From positions 4,268-68,267 of the forward strand of contig NZ_JBGUBC010000015.1 of assembly GCF_041821145.1 (NCBI RefSeq): a stretch of 64,000 nucleotides of DNA. Reading direction: 5' to 3'. Of the stretch, positions 15,712-24,376 are shown one piece after another. The translations under genes were made by a program, and so were the position numbers. Within the stretch, counting starts at the first letter, position 1. Every line of letters begins with the position of its first letter. The stretch is from Halopenitus sp041821145 (GTDB lineage Archaea > Halobacteriota > Halobacteria > Halobacteriales > Haloferacaceae). The notes under the pieces were generated by a model. It saw nothing but the letters and a program-made list of their open reading frames with translations, was not told where the DNA came from and did not search any database.

Positions 15712-16710
15712 ATGGCCGGTATCGGTCGACTCATTCCGGGCCTGTTGATACTTCTCGTGGTCGGGCTTCTCGCGCGCGCGCTCACCGCGGTCGTGCCGAT
15801 CGACAGTCACCTCGTGGTCGTCATCATCGTCGGTGCCCTTCTCGGGAACACGGTGGGGGTTCCCGAACGGGCCACTGCTGGAGTCGAAACGCACGGGCTC
15901 TGGTTGGAGACGGGAATCGTCCTGATGGGCGCAAGCGTCGCGCTCGATCGCCTGATCGAGGCGGGCGGGCTGTTACTGCTCGTCGTCGTCGGAACCGTCT
16001 GTGTAACCGTCCTCACCGTGGAGATCCTCTCGCGATCCGTTCTCGAGATTCCCGAGAAGCTCGGATCCCTTCTGGCGGCCGGCTCCGGGATCTGTGGCGT
16101 CTCCGCGGTCGCGGCGGTGGCTGGCAGCATCGACCCCGACCGGCGTCAGATCGCGTATGCGGCCGCGACGGTGTTGCTCTTTGATGCGATCACGCTCGTC
16201 GTCTATCCGGTTATCGGGCGGGCGCTCGGCCTCTCGGACGTCGTTTTCGGCGTGTGGGCAGGTGCGACGATGTTCAGCACCGGTCCGGTCACCGCGGCCG
16301 GATTCGCCTACTCGCAACCGGCCGGCGAGTGGGCGGTGCTTGTCAAGCTCGCCCGCAATGCCCTCATCGGTGCGGTCGCGATCGGGTACGCGATATACTA
16401 CGCCCGGCGCGGCGAGGGGGACTCGATCGAGGGGAATCGGGTCGTGTATCTCTGGCAGACGTTCCCGAAGTTCATCGTCGGATTCCTCGCGTTACTGCTG
16501 GTTGCGAACCTGGGTGTATTCTCGACCGCTCAGATAGCCGTGATCGAGAACGCCTCGAACTGGCTGTTCCTCGTGGCGTTCGCCGGGCTGGGACTGAGCA
16601 TCGACGTTCGGGAGTTCCGGAATGCGGGTTTCAAACCGGCTGCCGTCGTCTTCGCCAGTCTCCTCGTGGTGAGCACGTTGGTCCTGCTCGTGCTTCGAAC
16701 CGTCCTTTGA
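15712..16710 (+). CDS. YeiH/UPF0324 family putative sulfate exporter
   Basis: This membrane protein of about 332 residues has roughly ten transmembrane helices and the family motifs GLWLETGIVLMGASV, GSGICGVSAVAAVAG (about residues 118-132) and, near the C-terminus, FAGLGLSIDVREFRNAGFKP. YeiH-type proteins are annotated as putative sulfate or small-anion exporters, which is not firmly proven. A GTG nine bases earlier is an alternative start. A 45-residue membrane peptide is encoded just upstream. Confidence 0.85.
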   Translation: MAGIGRLIPGLLILLVVGLLARALTAVVPIDSHLVVVIIVGALLGNTVGVPERATAGVETHGLWLETGIVLMGASVALDRLIEAGGLLLLVVVGTVCVTVLTVEILSRSVLEIPEKLGSLLAAGSGICGVSAVAAVAGSIDPDRRQIAYAAATVLLFDAITLVVYPVIGRALGLSDVVFGVWAGATMFSTGPVTAAGFAYSQPAGEWAVLVKLARNALIGAVAIGYAIYYARRGEGDSIEGNRVVYLWQTFPKFIVGFLALLLVANLGVFSTAQIAVIENASNWLFLVAFAGLGLSIDVREFRNAGFKPAAVVFASLLVVSTLVLLVLRTVL

Positions 16711-16749
16711 GTGATCATCGGCGATCGTTTTGCGGGACAACCCACACAG

Positions 16750-16756
16750 TTTTTAA
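16750..16756 (+). promoter_or_regulatory. TATA-like box for RNase J
   Basis: TTTTTAA is the only AT-rich block upstream of RNase J and lies 178 bases before its ATG, which implies a transcript starting near 16780 with a leader of about 155 bases. Confidence 0.4.
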
Positions 16757-16780
16757 CAGGTGCCCGTATAGTTGCACACA

Positions 16781-16934
16781 CCACCTCCCGCGGGACACGG
16801 TGAGCCGGTGTCGGCTCGGCCGTAGCGGGGCCCTCGCCGACGGGCTGTAAGACGCCGGGGCCTTGGCCCCACGATGCGGGTTTCAGTGAGCAGTATCGCC
16901 GTGTACGCGGCTTTGGATGCTCGAGGAGACAACT
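16781..16934 (+). other. GC-rich structured 5' leader or small RNA upstream of RNase J
   Basis: The stretch between the TATA-like box and the RNase J start has no good open frame but several perfect hairpins: GAGCCG-GTGT-CGGCTC (16802-16817) and GGGGC-CTTG-GCCCC (16857-16870). Both could be enclosed by CCCGC (16787-16791) pairing with GCGGG (16876-16880). It may be an autoregulatory leader or a separate structured RNA. Which one cannot be decided from sequence. Confidence 0.45.
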
Positions 16935-18287
16935 ATGGAAATAGAAATTGCAACAATAGGCGGATACGAAGAGGTCGGCCGACAGATGACTGCCGTCCGA
17001 GCAGGGGACGACATCGTCATCTTCGACATGGGCCTGAATCTGAGTAAGGTTCTGATCCACGACAACGTGGAGACCGAAAATCTGCATAGTCTCGATCTGA
17101 TCGACATGGGCGCCATTCCGGACGACCGCGTGATGTCCGAACTTGAGGGCGACGTGCAGGCGATCGTACCCACGCACGGTCACCTCGACCACATCGCGGC
17201 CATCCCGAAACTCGCCCATCGCTACGACGCACCGATCGTGGCGACGCCGTTTACGATCGAACTCGTCAAACAGCAGATCCAGGACGAAAGCAAGTTCCAG
17301 GTCGACAACGACCTGATAAAGATGAATCCGGGCGGGACGATGCGCATCGGCGACTCCGAGCAGGTCGAACTCGAGTTCGTCAACGTCGCCCACTCGATCA
17401 TCGATGCGATCAATCCGGTCCTCCACACCCCCGAGGGCGCGGTCGTCTACGGGCTCGACAAGCGGATGGACCACTCGCCGGTCATCGGTGATCCGATCGA
17501 TATGGATCGATTCCGCGAGATCGGTCGGGAGGACGAGGGAGTCCTCTGTTACCTCGAGGACTGTACGAACGCTGGCAAGAAGGGTAGAACGCCCTCCGAG
17601 TCGGTCGCCCGCAAGCATCTCCAGGACGTGATGCGCTCGATCGAGGATTACGACGGCGGGATCGTCGCCACGACCTTCTCTTCGCACATCGCGCGCGTGC
17701 AGAGCCTCGTGGAGTTCGCCCGCGATATCGGCCGACAGCCCGTCCTGCTCGGCCGGTCGATGGAGAAGTACTCCGGGACCGCAGAGCGGCTCGACTTCGT
17801 CGACTTCCCCGGCGATCTCGGGATGTACGGCCACCGAAAGTCCGTCGATCGGACGTTCAAGCGGATCATGAAGGAGGGCAAAGGCGACTACCTGCCGATC
17901 GTCACGGGTCACCAGGGCGAGCCGCGCGCGATGCTCACCCGGATGGGCCGCGGCGAGACGCCCTACGAACTGGACGACGGCGACAAGGTCCTCTTCAGCG
18001 CCCGGGTCATCCCGGAGCCGACCAACGAAGGCCAGCGGTATCAGTCCGAACAGCTCCTGCGGATGCAGGGTGCTCGCATCTACGACGATATCCACGTCTC
18101 CGGACACCTCCGCGAGGAGGGCCACTACACGATGCTCGACGCGCTCCAGCCCCAGCACGTCATTCCGGCCCACCAGAATATGAAAGGATTTGCACCGTAC
18201 GTCGACCTCTGCCGGTCGCAGGGCTACGAACTCGGGCGTGACCTTCACGTCACACAGAACGGGAACACCTTCCAGCTGGTCGAATGA
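16935..18287 (+). CDS. rnj: Archaeal ribonuclease J
   Basis: This 450-residue metallo-beta-lactamase/beta-CASP nuclease is a 5'-3' exoribonuclease in euryarchaea that degrades and trims RNA. The zinc-binding HGHLDH motif is at residues 81-86, further metal and CASP residues follow, and the C-terminal PAHQNMKGFAPYVDL segment holds the last CASP histidine. The ATG at 16935 removes six residues and gives the usual start. Its last four bases overlap idsA. The long leader before it suggests possible control at the RNA level. Confidence 0.95.
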   Translation: MEIEIATIGGYEEVGRQMTAVRAGDDIVIFDMGLNLSKVLIHDNVETENLHSLDLIDMGAIPDDRVMSELEGDVQAIVPTHGHLDHIAAIPKLAHRYDAPIVATPFTIELVKQQIQDESKFQVDNDLIKMNPGGTMRIGDSEQVELEFVNVAHSIIDAINPVLHTPEGAVVYGLDKRMDHSPVIGDPIDMDRFREIGREDEGVLCYLEDCTNAGKKGRTPSESVARKHLQDVMRSIEDYDGGIVATTFSSHIARVQSLVEFARDIGRQPVLLGRSMEKYSGTAERLDFVDFPGDLGMYGHRKSVDRTFKRIMKEGKGDYLPIVTGHQGEPRAMLTRMGRGETPYELDDGDKVLFSARVIPEPTNEGQRYQSEQLLRMQGARIYDDIHVSGHLREEGHYTMLDALQPQHVIPAHQNMKGFAPYVDLCRSQGYELGRDLHVTQNGNTFQLVE

Positions 18288-19336
18288 CGGACGACGCGAC
18301 GGAGGAACGGGTCCTGGAAGCCATCGGCAGGCGGCGTGACCTCGTCAACGCCGCGATCGACGAGGAGTTGCCACTTGCGGAGCCGGAGCGCCTCTATGAG
18401 GCCTCCCGATACATCCTTGAGGCGGGCGGCAAACGGCTGCGACCGACGGTCGCGCTGCTTGCCGGCGAGGCGATCGCGGACGTCGACATCGATTCGGCGG
18501 ATGTCACGTACCGGTCGTTCCCTTCCGTTTCCGGCGAGACCGTCGACCTAATGCGTGCGGCCGTCTCGATCGAGGTCATCCAGTCGTTCACGCTGATCCA
18601 CGACGACATCATGGACGAAGACGATCTCCGACGTGGCGTCCCTGCGGTCCACGAGGCTTACGACACTTCGACGGCGATCCTCGCCGGCGACACGCTCTAT
18701 TCGAAGGCCTTCGAGATCATGTCCGAAACCGGCGCCGACCCGAAGAACGGACTCGAAGCGATGCGACTGCTCGCCTCGACGTGTACGCGCATCTGTGAGG
18801 GACAGGCGCTTGACGTGGCCTTCGAGGGGCGCGAGGAGGTACTTCCCGAAGAGTACCTGGAGATGGTCGAGTTGAAGACGGCCGTCCTCTATGGCGCGGC
18901 CGCATCGACCCCGGCGGTCCTTCTGGACGCCGACGAGGAGGTCGTCGACGCGTTATACCGCTACGGGATCGACTCCGGTCAAGCGTTCCAGATCCAGGAC
19001 GACGTTCTCGATCTGACCGTTCCCTCCGAGGAGCTGGGCAAACAGCGCGGCTCCGACCTCATCGAGGGGAAAGAGACGTTGATCACGCTTCACGCCCGCC
19101 AGCAGGGGGTTGACGTCGACACGCTCGTCGAGGCCGAGACGCCCGCGGATCTCACCGAGGCGGAGGTCGGTTCGGCCGTCTCGGCCCTTGAGAAATCCGG
19201 ATCGATAGACTACGCCCGAAAGAAGGCGGCGGACCTCACCGCCCGGTCGAAACGACACCTGGAGGTCCTACCGGACAACGAGGCGCGCGAGCGGCTCGCC
19301 GAGATCGCCGAATACCTGATCAGTCGCGGGTACTGA
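18284..19336 (+). CDS. idsA: Geranylgeranyl diphosphate synthase
   Basis: This 350-residue isoprenyl diphosphate synthase builds the C20 chain for archaeal ether lipids and carotenoids from IPP and DMAPP. The first Asp-rich motif DDIMD is at residues 107-111 and the second DDVLD at 239-243; GGKRLRP near residue 48 binds diphosphate. It overlaps RNase J by four bases. The genes that make its precursors, mvk and ipk, sit 26 kb away in this window. Confidence 0.95.
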   Translation: MTDDATEERVLEAIGRRRDLVNAAIDEELPLAEPERLYEASRYILEAGGKRLRPTVALLAGEAIADVDIDSADVTYRSFPSVSGETVDLMRAAVSIEVIQSFTLIHDDIMDEDDLRRGVPAVHEAYDTSTAILAGDTLYSKAFEIMSETGADPKNGLEAMRLLASTCTRICEGQALDVAFEGREEVLPEEYLEMVELKTAVLYGAAASTPAVLLDADEEVVDALYRYGIDSGQAFQIQDDVLDLTVPSEELGKQRGSDLIEGKETLITLHARQQGVDVDTLVEAETPADLTEAEVGSAVSALEKSGSIDYARKKAADLTARSKRHLEVLPDNEARERLAEIAEYLISRGY

Positions 19337-19437
19337 GACCCCGTCGCCGGCTTCGACGATTCGCCTTTCTTCGACCTCGCTCGGATCGCGTGACTCCACC
19401 ACGGACGAGCGCGTCATAGCCGGCAAGCCTGCCGGAG

Positions 19438-20403
19438 ATGCCACGAGTTATGCCGTCCGGGCTCCGGGTTCTATTCGTGTCCCGCTATCGCGACGTTGCG
19501 TCGTTCTTCCTGCTCACGCTTCTGTGGGGCGGCTCGTTCGTGGCCATCGAAGTCGGCCTCGAATTCTATCCGTCGGTCCTTTTCGCTGCCTACCGCTTCG
19601 ATGTCGCCGCGGTGATCTTGGTGGCGTACGCCATCGGCTACAAGGGGGGATCCCTGCCGCGGACGCGAGATGACCTGCTGGCGATCGCCTACAGCGGTGG
19701 CCTCGCGGTCGGCGTCAACAACGCCGCCCTGTTCATCGGACAGCAACACACGACGAGCGGGATCGCGGCCGTCACCTATAGTCTCGTTCCGATCGCCACC
19801 GCCGCCATCGCCACGCTCGTCGTCAGCGACGCCACTATCGACGGTCGCGACCTGACCGGGATCGCGCTTGCCTTCCTCGGCGTCGCAATAGTCGCCCAGC
19901 CTGATCCGGCGAACCTCTCTTCGGGAGTCTCCCTCGGGGTTTCGATCATTCTGGTCGGCGTTCTCTCGATCGCGATCGGAAGCGTCGGCCTTCAGAAACA
20001 CCAGCCCACGTTCTCGAGCATGACGCTCACGGCGTGGGCGATGCTCTTCGGCACGGTCGTCTTACACGTGTTCAGCCTCCTCCGGGGTGAAACTCAGATG
20101 GCACCCTCCGTGGATCCCGTTGCGATCGGTGTACTCGTCTTCCTCGGCGTGTTTTCGAGTGCGATGGCCTACATCATCTACTTCACGCTGCTCTCGCGGC
20201 TCGGCGCCTTCCAGATCAACTTGAACTCCTACGTCGTTCCGGTGGTCGCGACCGTGACCGGGTGGGCGCTGTTGGGGGAGACAATAACTGCCTGGACGGT
20301 CATCGGGTTCGTCGGTATCGTGTTCGGGTTCGTGCTCGTCAAACGCCACGCGATCCGTCAGGAACTCCCCGGTATCCGTGCGGCGATCAGCGGCCGATCG
20401 TGA
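19438..20403 (+). CDS. EamA/DMT-family transporter
   Basis: This 321-residue protein has about ten transmembrane helices arranged as two EamA repeats, with the typical LLWGGSFVAIEVGL start and the second-repeat motif ALLGETITAWTVIGFVGIVFG. Such drug/metabolite transporters export small molecules or amino acids; the substrate is unknown. The first helix begins about residue 20, so the ATG at 19450 or a GTG at 19477 may be the real start. A perfect hairpin (CCGGCA-AGCC-TGCCGG, 19420-19435) sits directly before the first ATG. Confidence 0.82.
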   Translation: MPRVMPSGLRVLFVSRYRDVASFFLLTLLWGGSFVAIEVGLEFYPSVLFAAYRFDVAAVILVAYAIGYKGGSLPRTRDDLLAIAYSGGLAVGVNNAALFIGQQHTTSGIAAVTYSLVPIATAAIATLVVSDATIDGRDLTGIALAFLGVAIVAQPDPANLSSGVSLGVSIILVGVLSIAIGSVGLQKHQPTFSSMTLTAWAMLFGTVVLHVFSLLRGETQMAPSVDPVAIGVLVFLGVFSSAMAYIIYFTLLSRLGAFQINLNSYVVPVVATVTGWALLGETITAWTVIGFVGIVFGFVLVKRHAIRQELPGIRAAISGRS

Positions 20404-20428
20404 GATCGGGGGGGACCGATCAGGTCGA

Positions 20429-20899
20429 TCAGTCCGATCGCAACGATCGGACGTCCGAGAGGATCCGTACGGCGTGTTCTTCGGGATCGACACCCTCGTA
20501 GGCGAGACTGATCTCGCCGTCGGCATCGATGACGTAGGTGTTTCGAAACACTCCCTCGACGACGTTTCCAAAGACGTTTTTCTCACCGTAGGAGTCGTAG
20601 GCCGACGCCACCGTACCGTCGGTATCAGAGAGCAGATCGAACGGGAGATCGTATTTCGCCGCGAACGATTCGAGATCGGCGACCGGATCATCGCTGATGC
20701 CGACGACGGCCACGTCGGTATCGTTGAACGCCTCCCATCGGTCTCGGAAGCCACACGCCTCGGTCGTACAGCCCGGCGTGTCGGCTCGCGGGTAGAAGTA
20801 GACCACGACGAACTCGGCGTCGATCGATTCGAGTGAGACCTCCTCGCCGCGGTGGTTCGAAAGCGAGAACGGTGGTGCGGTGGCTCCGATTTCGAGCAT
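20429..20899 (-). CDS. bcp: Peroxiredoxin, BCP/PrxQ type
   Basis: This 156-residue thiol peroxidase reduces hydrogen peroxide and organic peroxides. The peroxidatic cysteine lies in DTPGCTTEACGFRD (about residues 40-53), with the resolving cysteine five residues later, the atypical two-cysteine BCP pattern. The FxLSNHRGEEVSL start and YVIDADGEI late segment also match. It is convergent with the EamA gene, 25 bases away. Confidence 0.94.
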   Translation of the reverse strand: MLEIGATAPPFSLSNHRGEEVSLESIDAEFVVVYFYPRADTPGCTTEACGFRDRWEAFNDTDVAVVGISDDPVADLESFAAKYDLPFDLLSDTDGTVASAYDSYGEKNVFGNVVEGVFRNTYVIDADGEISLAYEGVDPEEHAVRILSDVRSLRSD

Positions 20900-20998
20900 G
20901 TCCGAGGGTGGATGGGAGACGACAAAAGGACGCCGGTCGATTCTGTTGGGAGGGGTCGGACTGGTTGGGTTGGGACGGAATGGCTCGAACTGTGCGTT

Positions 20999-22096
20999 CT
21001 ATTCGATCCGTTCCGCGGCATCCCGGGCCAAAAGCGGCTCGGCGTTGGTTGAAGGAAGACTCACCACGTCCTCGCTGGCGAGATGGTACTCCCGTTCATC
21101 GACGCCGAGTATCGACCCGACGTCCCGGGTAATTCGGACCGTCGTCCGCTCGGAGGTATCGCCAAGCGATGAGTTATCCGTCGCTTCAGCCGGTGTCGAG
21201 GTCGATCCAGTCTCGACTGCCGTTGATGCGACGGGGTTTTCCGGATCGTTCGAGTCGCTGGCGTGGGAGTCGTCCTCCTCCGAACTCGAACCGTCCGTGT
21301 CGATGTGTGGTGGATTCGCCGGGGGTCGCTGATCCGATCCCTCAACGTCGTCGGAAACGTCCTGCGGGGCTTCGTCCGTCGGAACTTCGCCCATCTGGGT
21401 CCCGTCCGCCGACGATTCATCCGATCCGGCCATCGCGTCGGCGAGCATTCCGACCTTGTTCTCCTGTGCCGTGTCGGTCCCACCGGCGGCGTCGGATTCC
21501 AGCGATTCCTCCGGGGGGAGCGGTGGGTCGTTCGTTCGGCTCGGCGAATCGGACGGATCGACGGTTCCTCCGGCCCCATGAGGGGCCTCCTCAGAGGTGG
21601 GTGCTGTCGGAGGTGATTCCGGGGCGAGACGATCGTCGTCCGGAGGGGCTGTGGATGCCTCGTCATCCGGGGACGCTGTGGACGCCTCGCCCTCCGGGTT
21701 CGGAGCCGTCGCTCCCGAGAGCACGTCCAGGACGGACGATTTGTTCCGCTCTATCCGGGTCACGAGGTCCTCGAAGAGGGCTCGCTCCTGGCTCGTCATT
21801 CCCTCCTGTTCGACGGGCATGTCCGCGGCTGCAAAGGAGGCCAGTTTCACGACCTTGCCGACGCGGCGTTCATAAAGCGCCTCGGCGACCTCCTCTGCGG
21901 TCTCGATCTCGTCGGATAGCCGTCGAACGTCGTCGTCGGAGAACGGGTTTTCGACTCGCTCGGCTCGCCGATCACGCGCGTCGCGCAGATCCGTGATGTA
22001 TGCGGCGACGTCATCGTAGAACGCATCTCGAAGATGCTGGAGGCTATCCTTTCGTCGCTCTTTCGCCTGAACTGAGCGGAGTTCGTCGAGATTCAT
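20999..22096 (-). CDS. GINS complex subunit Gins51-like with long linker
   Basis: This 365-residue protein is a subunit of the archaeal GINS complex, which links the MCM helicase to other replication proteins. The helical A domain fills about residues 1-125 (MNLDELRSVQAKERRKDSLQ at the start) and a small beta B domain the last 50 residues (VRITRDVGSILGVDEREYHL). Between them lies an acidic Ser/Pro/Thr/Asp-rich linker of about 165 residues. The start overlaps the priS stop by four bases. The ATG at 22096 is chosen over an upstream one lying inside priS. Confidence 0.82.
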   Translation of the reverse strand: MNLDELRSVQAKERRKDSLQHLRDAFYDDVAAYITDLRDARDRRAERVENPFSDDDVRRLSDEIETAEEVAEALYERRVGKVVKLASFAAADMPVEQEGMTSQERALFEDLVTRIERNKSSVLDVLSGATAPNPEGEASTASPDDEASTAPPDDDRLAPESPPTAPTSEEAPHGAGGTVDPSDSPSRTNDPPLPPEESLESDAAGGTDTAQENKVGMLADAMAGSDESSADGTQMGEVPTDEAPQDVSDDVEGSDQRPPANPPHIDTDGSSSEEDDSHASDSNDPENPVASTAVETGSTSTPAEATDNSSLGDTSERTTVRITRDVGSILGVDEREYHLASEDVVSLPSTNAEPLLARDAAERIE

Positions 22097-23256
22097 CGTT
22101 CCGGTGCCTTTCGGGCCCGTCCGCGGGCCATCGCGAAGACGCCCACGTATTCCGGGACCGTCGTTTCTCCGGGCTCCAGTATGAACCTGTCGCCGAGCAG
22201 TTCCACCGTCGTCCGCTCCGCACACGTGATCGCGATCGATCGCTCGGTGAATCGGTCGGGGATCGCATCCCTGAGGGGATCGAAGTCCGCGAGGTCCTCA
22301 CGATCGATCCGGCGGACCTCGAGACCGGTTCCGCCGTGAAGGGTTCCCGGAACGCGAATGAGTCGATGCGTGTCGGTCGTCACCGGCTCGTCGACGGGCG
22401 CGGTTTGGCCGGCGGTGACGCGTTCACAAAGTGCCTCGACGAGCCGACGGACACCGGGGCCCCCTGCCTCGAGGTTCCCCGCCCGGATCGCCTCGGGGTT
22501 TCGATGAAACGCGCCGAGGATCGTTTTCGCTCGCCCGTCACCGATCCCGTCGAGTTCACGGAGGCGTGCCATCGCTTCCTCGTCCTCCAGTTCGCGTAGA
22601 TCGTCGGCGTATTCGACGAGTGCCTCATGGACGCGTTTTCCCCAGCCCCCCCTGGTTCGAAGCACGCGTTTGTTCGTCCCGCGTTCCTGTACCGTGTGGA
22701 TCAGGCCTTCGATGTCCAGGTCGATCGCACGGACGTAATCGACGATCTCCCGTCGTGCGTCACTGTCCAACTCGAGAACGTCCGGATCGCGAACGTGAAC
22801 GTGGTAGCCGCGGCCCCCCGAAAAGACTATCTGGAGGTCCTGGAAGCCGAAATCGTCCTCGAGGAATCCCACGAGTCTGACGAGCGCGTCCTTACACGCG
22901 GAAAGCATCTCCGCGTAGGACGCTGCGTCCGGATCGATGCTCGGGAGGTGGTCGGCGTCGAGATCGAAGACGAGGTCCGCCGACCGCCAGCCCTTCTTCG
23001 ACATCGTCGAGGCGCCGGGGTCGGCGTATCTGGCGGCCGAAAAGTACGCGTGACGCGGGGCCGTCTCGCGAAAGAACGCGTCCGGGCTCCCCAGATCGAA
23101 AAGCGAGCGGTGACGCACCATCGTGGTTCCCGTACCCGGCGTCCACGGAATGTGTCCCCACTCGCGCTTGTTCGCGTCCGGCGGCATCGACGGCGACGTG
23201 ACACGGTAGTAGTCGCCGAACCGGCCGCGGAGGTACTCGCGCGTTCGGTCGTCCAT
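22093..23256 (-). CDS. priS: DNA primase small (catalytic) subunit
   Basis: This 387-residue protein is the archaeo-eukaryotic primase catalytic subunit, making RNA/DNA primers with PriL. The catalytic aspartates lie in DLVFDLDADHLP (about residue 93), and the SGGRGYHVHV motif (about 145) forms the nucleotide-binding site. A second-strand match is the RGGWGKRVHE segment. The start at 23256 gives the common MDDRTREYLRGRFGDYYR beginning. The priS-GINS pairing is usual in archaea. Confidence 0.95.
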   Translation of the reverse strand: MDDRTREYLRGRFGDYYRVTSPSMPPDANKREWGHIPWTPGTGTTMVRHRSLFDLGSPDAFFRETAPRHAYFSAARYADPGASTMSKKGWRSADLVFDLDADHLPSIDPDAASYAEMLSACKDALVRLVGFLEDDFGFQDLQIVFSGGRGYHVHVRDPDVLELDSDARREIVDYVRAIDLDIEGLIHTVQERGTNKRVLRTRGGWGKRVHEALVEYADDLRELEDEEAMARLRELDGIGDGRAKTILGAFHRNPEAIRAGNLEAGGPGVRRLVEALCERVTAGQTAPVDEPVTTDTHRLIRVPGTLHGGTGLEVRRIDREDLADFDPLRDAIPDRFTERSIAITCAERTTVELLGDRFILEPGETTVPEYVGVFAMARGRARKAPER

Positions 23257-23584
23257 CGCTTTCGGTTCGTAACACCGGTCAGCGTAAAGCCGTTCCGTTC
23301 CCACCAGATCGAGGGTTCATGTGGAGCCTATCGGGACGGCGAGAGGGACGCTTGGGGTGACGGGACGGACGCCCGTTGCGATCCGCGTTTCGCCGAGGAA
23401 ACGAACGTCGAGACAGCAACCTGTACGATCGGGTATGCGTATGGGTCCCACGAGTGGTAACCTAATTGAACGGATCCGATATCGGAGTATACTGTGGTCT
23501 GAAGCGGGCTCTCCGGCACACAGACGAATCACGTTCCGACATATTTATGATAATAAGACATGTATAGATCAACGGAACTCACCG
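23257..23584. other. Divergent intergenic region, priS / PadR
   Basis: This 328-base stretch has no convincing gene. It holds a 12-bp palindrome TCCGATATCGGA (23475-23486) and an AT-rich promoter-like block, ATATTTATGATAATAAG (23541-23557), about 35 bases before the PadR start. The priS promoter probably lies at its other end, but no clear TATA box is seen there. Confidence 0.5.
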
Positions 23585-23860
23585 ATGTACGATCTGACAG
23601 GATTCCAGCGGGATCTGCTCTACGTGATCGCTGGACTCGACGAGCCGCACGGACTCGCGATCAAGGACGAACTCGAGGACTACTACGAAAAGGAGATCCA
23701 CCACGGACGCCTCTACCCCAATCTGGATACGCTCGTCGAGAAGGGACTCGTCGAGAAGGGACAACGCGATCGTCGAACCAACTACTACACGCTCACCCGT
23801 CGGGGAAAACGAGAGATCGATGCCCGTCAGGAGTGGGAAGCGCAGTACGTCGACGTCTAA
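23585..23860 (+). CDS. PadR-family transcriptional regulator
   Basis: This 91-residue winged-helix protein matches the short haloarchaeal PadR type: LTGFQRDLLYVIAGLDEPHGLAIKDELEDYY (N-terminal helices, residues 4-33), GRLYPNLDTLVEKGLVEKG as recognition helix region (about 41-59) and a C-terminal wing. It has only the DNA-binding domain, so effector sensing is not obvious. An in-frame start upstream would translate the promoter region, so ATG 23585 is used. A 12-bp palindrome upstream could be a binding site. Confidence 0.85.
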   Translation: MYDLTGFQRDLLYVIAGLDEPHGLAIKDELEDYYEKEIHHGRLYPNLDTLVEKGLVEKGQRDRRTNYYTLTRRGKREIDARQEWEAQYVDV

Positions 23861-23940
23861 CCGACCCGAACCACACGCACGGAGCCCGTTTCATTTCGAA
23901 CTCGAATTTCGATAGCCGGTCCGCCGATGACCGTCCCGCC

Positions 23941-24261
23941 TCACATCTGATAGCGCCGCTCATCGTCACGCTGTGGATACTGTGATCCTCCGGTCATCTC
24001 GTCGTAGGTCATCCCCATCAGGTATTCGTCGTAGGTCACGTCGTATCCGTTTCGCAACTGGAAGTCCAGATCGCCGGTGTCGACCGTCGATCGAAACAGC
24101 GCGTGGATCCCTCGTCGGACCAACTCGCTCGGGTCCGCGCCGGTTGCGGCGGTCAACATCGCCAGTTCGGTTCGGGTCTCCCGATCGAGATCGGCGGAGA
24201 AGGTCTCGTCGATATCGCCATAGACGTCCTCCACGTCCGCGGTTAGCTCCTCGAGCGTCAT
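23941..24261 (-). CDS. Conserved-looking haloarchaeal protein, unknown function
   Basis: This 106-residue acidic protein is mostly helical. Residues 30-60 (TRTELAMLTAATGADPSELVRRGIHALF) look like a ribbon-helix-helix-type or small helical domain, and the C-terminus has the tyrosine-rich YDVTYDEYLMGMTYDEMTGG. I do not recognise the family. The start at 24261 avoids a long arginine-free extension antisense to mutY. It is divergent from mutY. Confidence 0.55.
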   Translation of the reverse strand: MTLEELTADVEDVYGDIDETFSADLDRETRTELAMLTAATGADPSELVRRGIHALFRSTVDTGDLDFQLRNGYDVTYDEYLMGMTYDEMTGGSQYPQRDDERRYQM

Positions 24262-24376
24262 GGTTTTCGACAGCGGTGGGTCCCTGAAACCGGTTTCGCA
24301 TCGTTCATCGCCGGGAGCGACCGTATCGCGCCGCGGGATCACCACCGTATAAGCGGTCGAAGCGTGAAGGTGGGAC

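Noticed and set aside
16530..18248. Long open frame on the minus strand across RNase J
   Set aside because: It is antisense to a clear RNase J gene and also runs into the end of the YeiH gene; its sequence is the arginine/aspartate-rich type produced by reading GC-rich genes backwards.
20062..21021. Minus-strand frame of 319 codons over the EamA and peroxiredoxin genes
   Set aside because: It is a shadow: the peroxiredoxin gene is in a different frame and the upstream part is antisense to the EamA gene.
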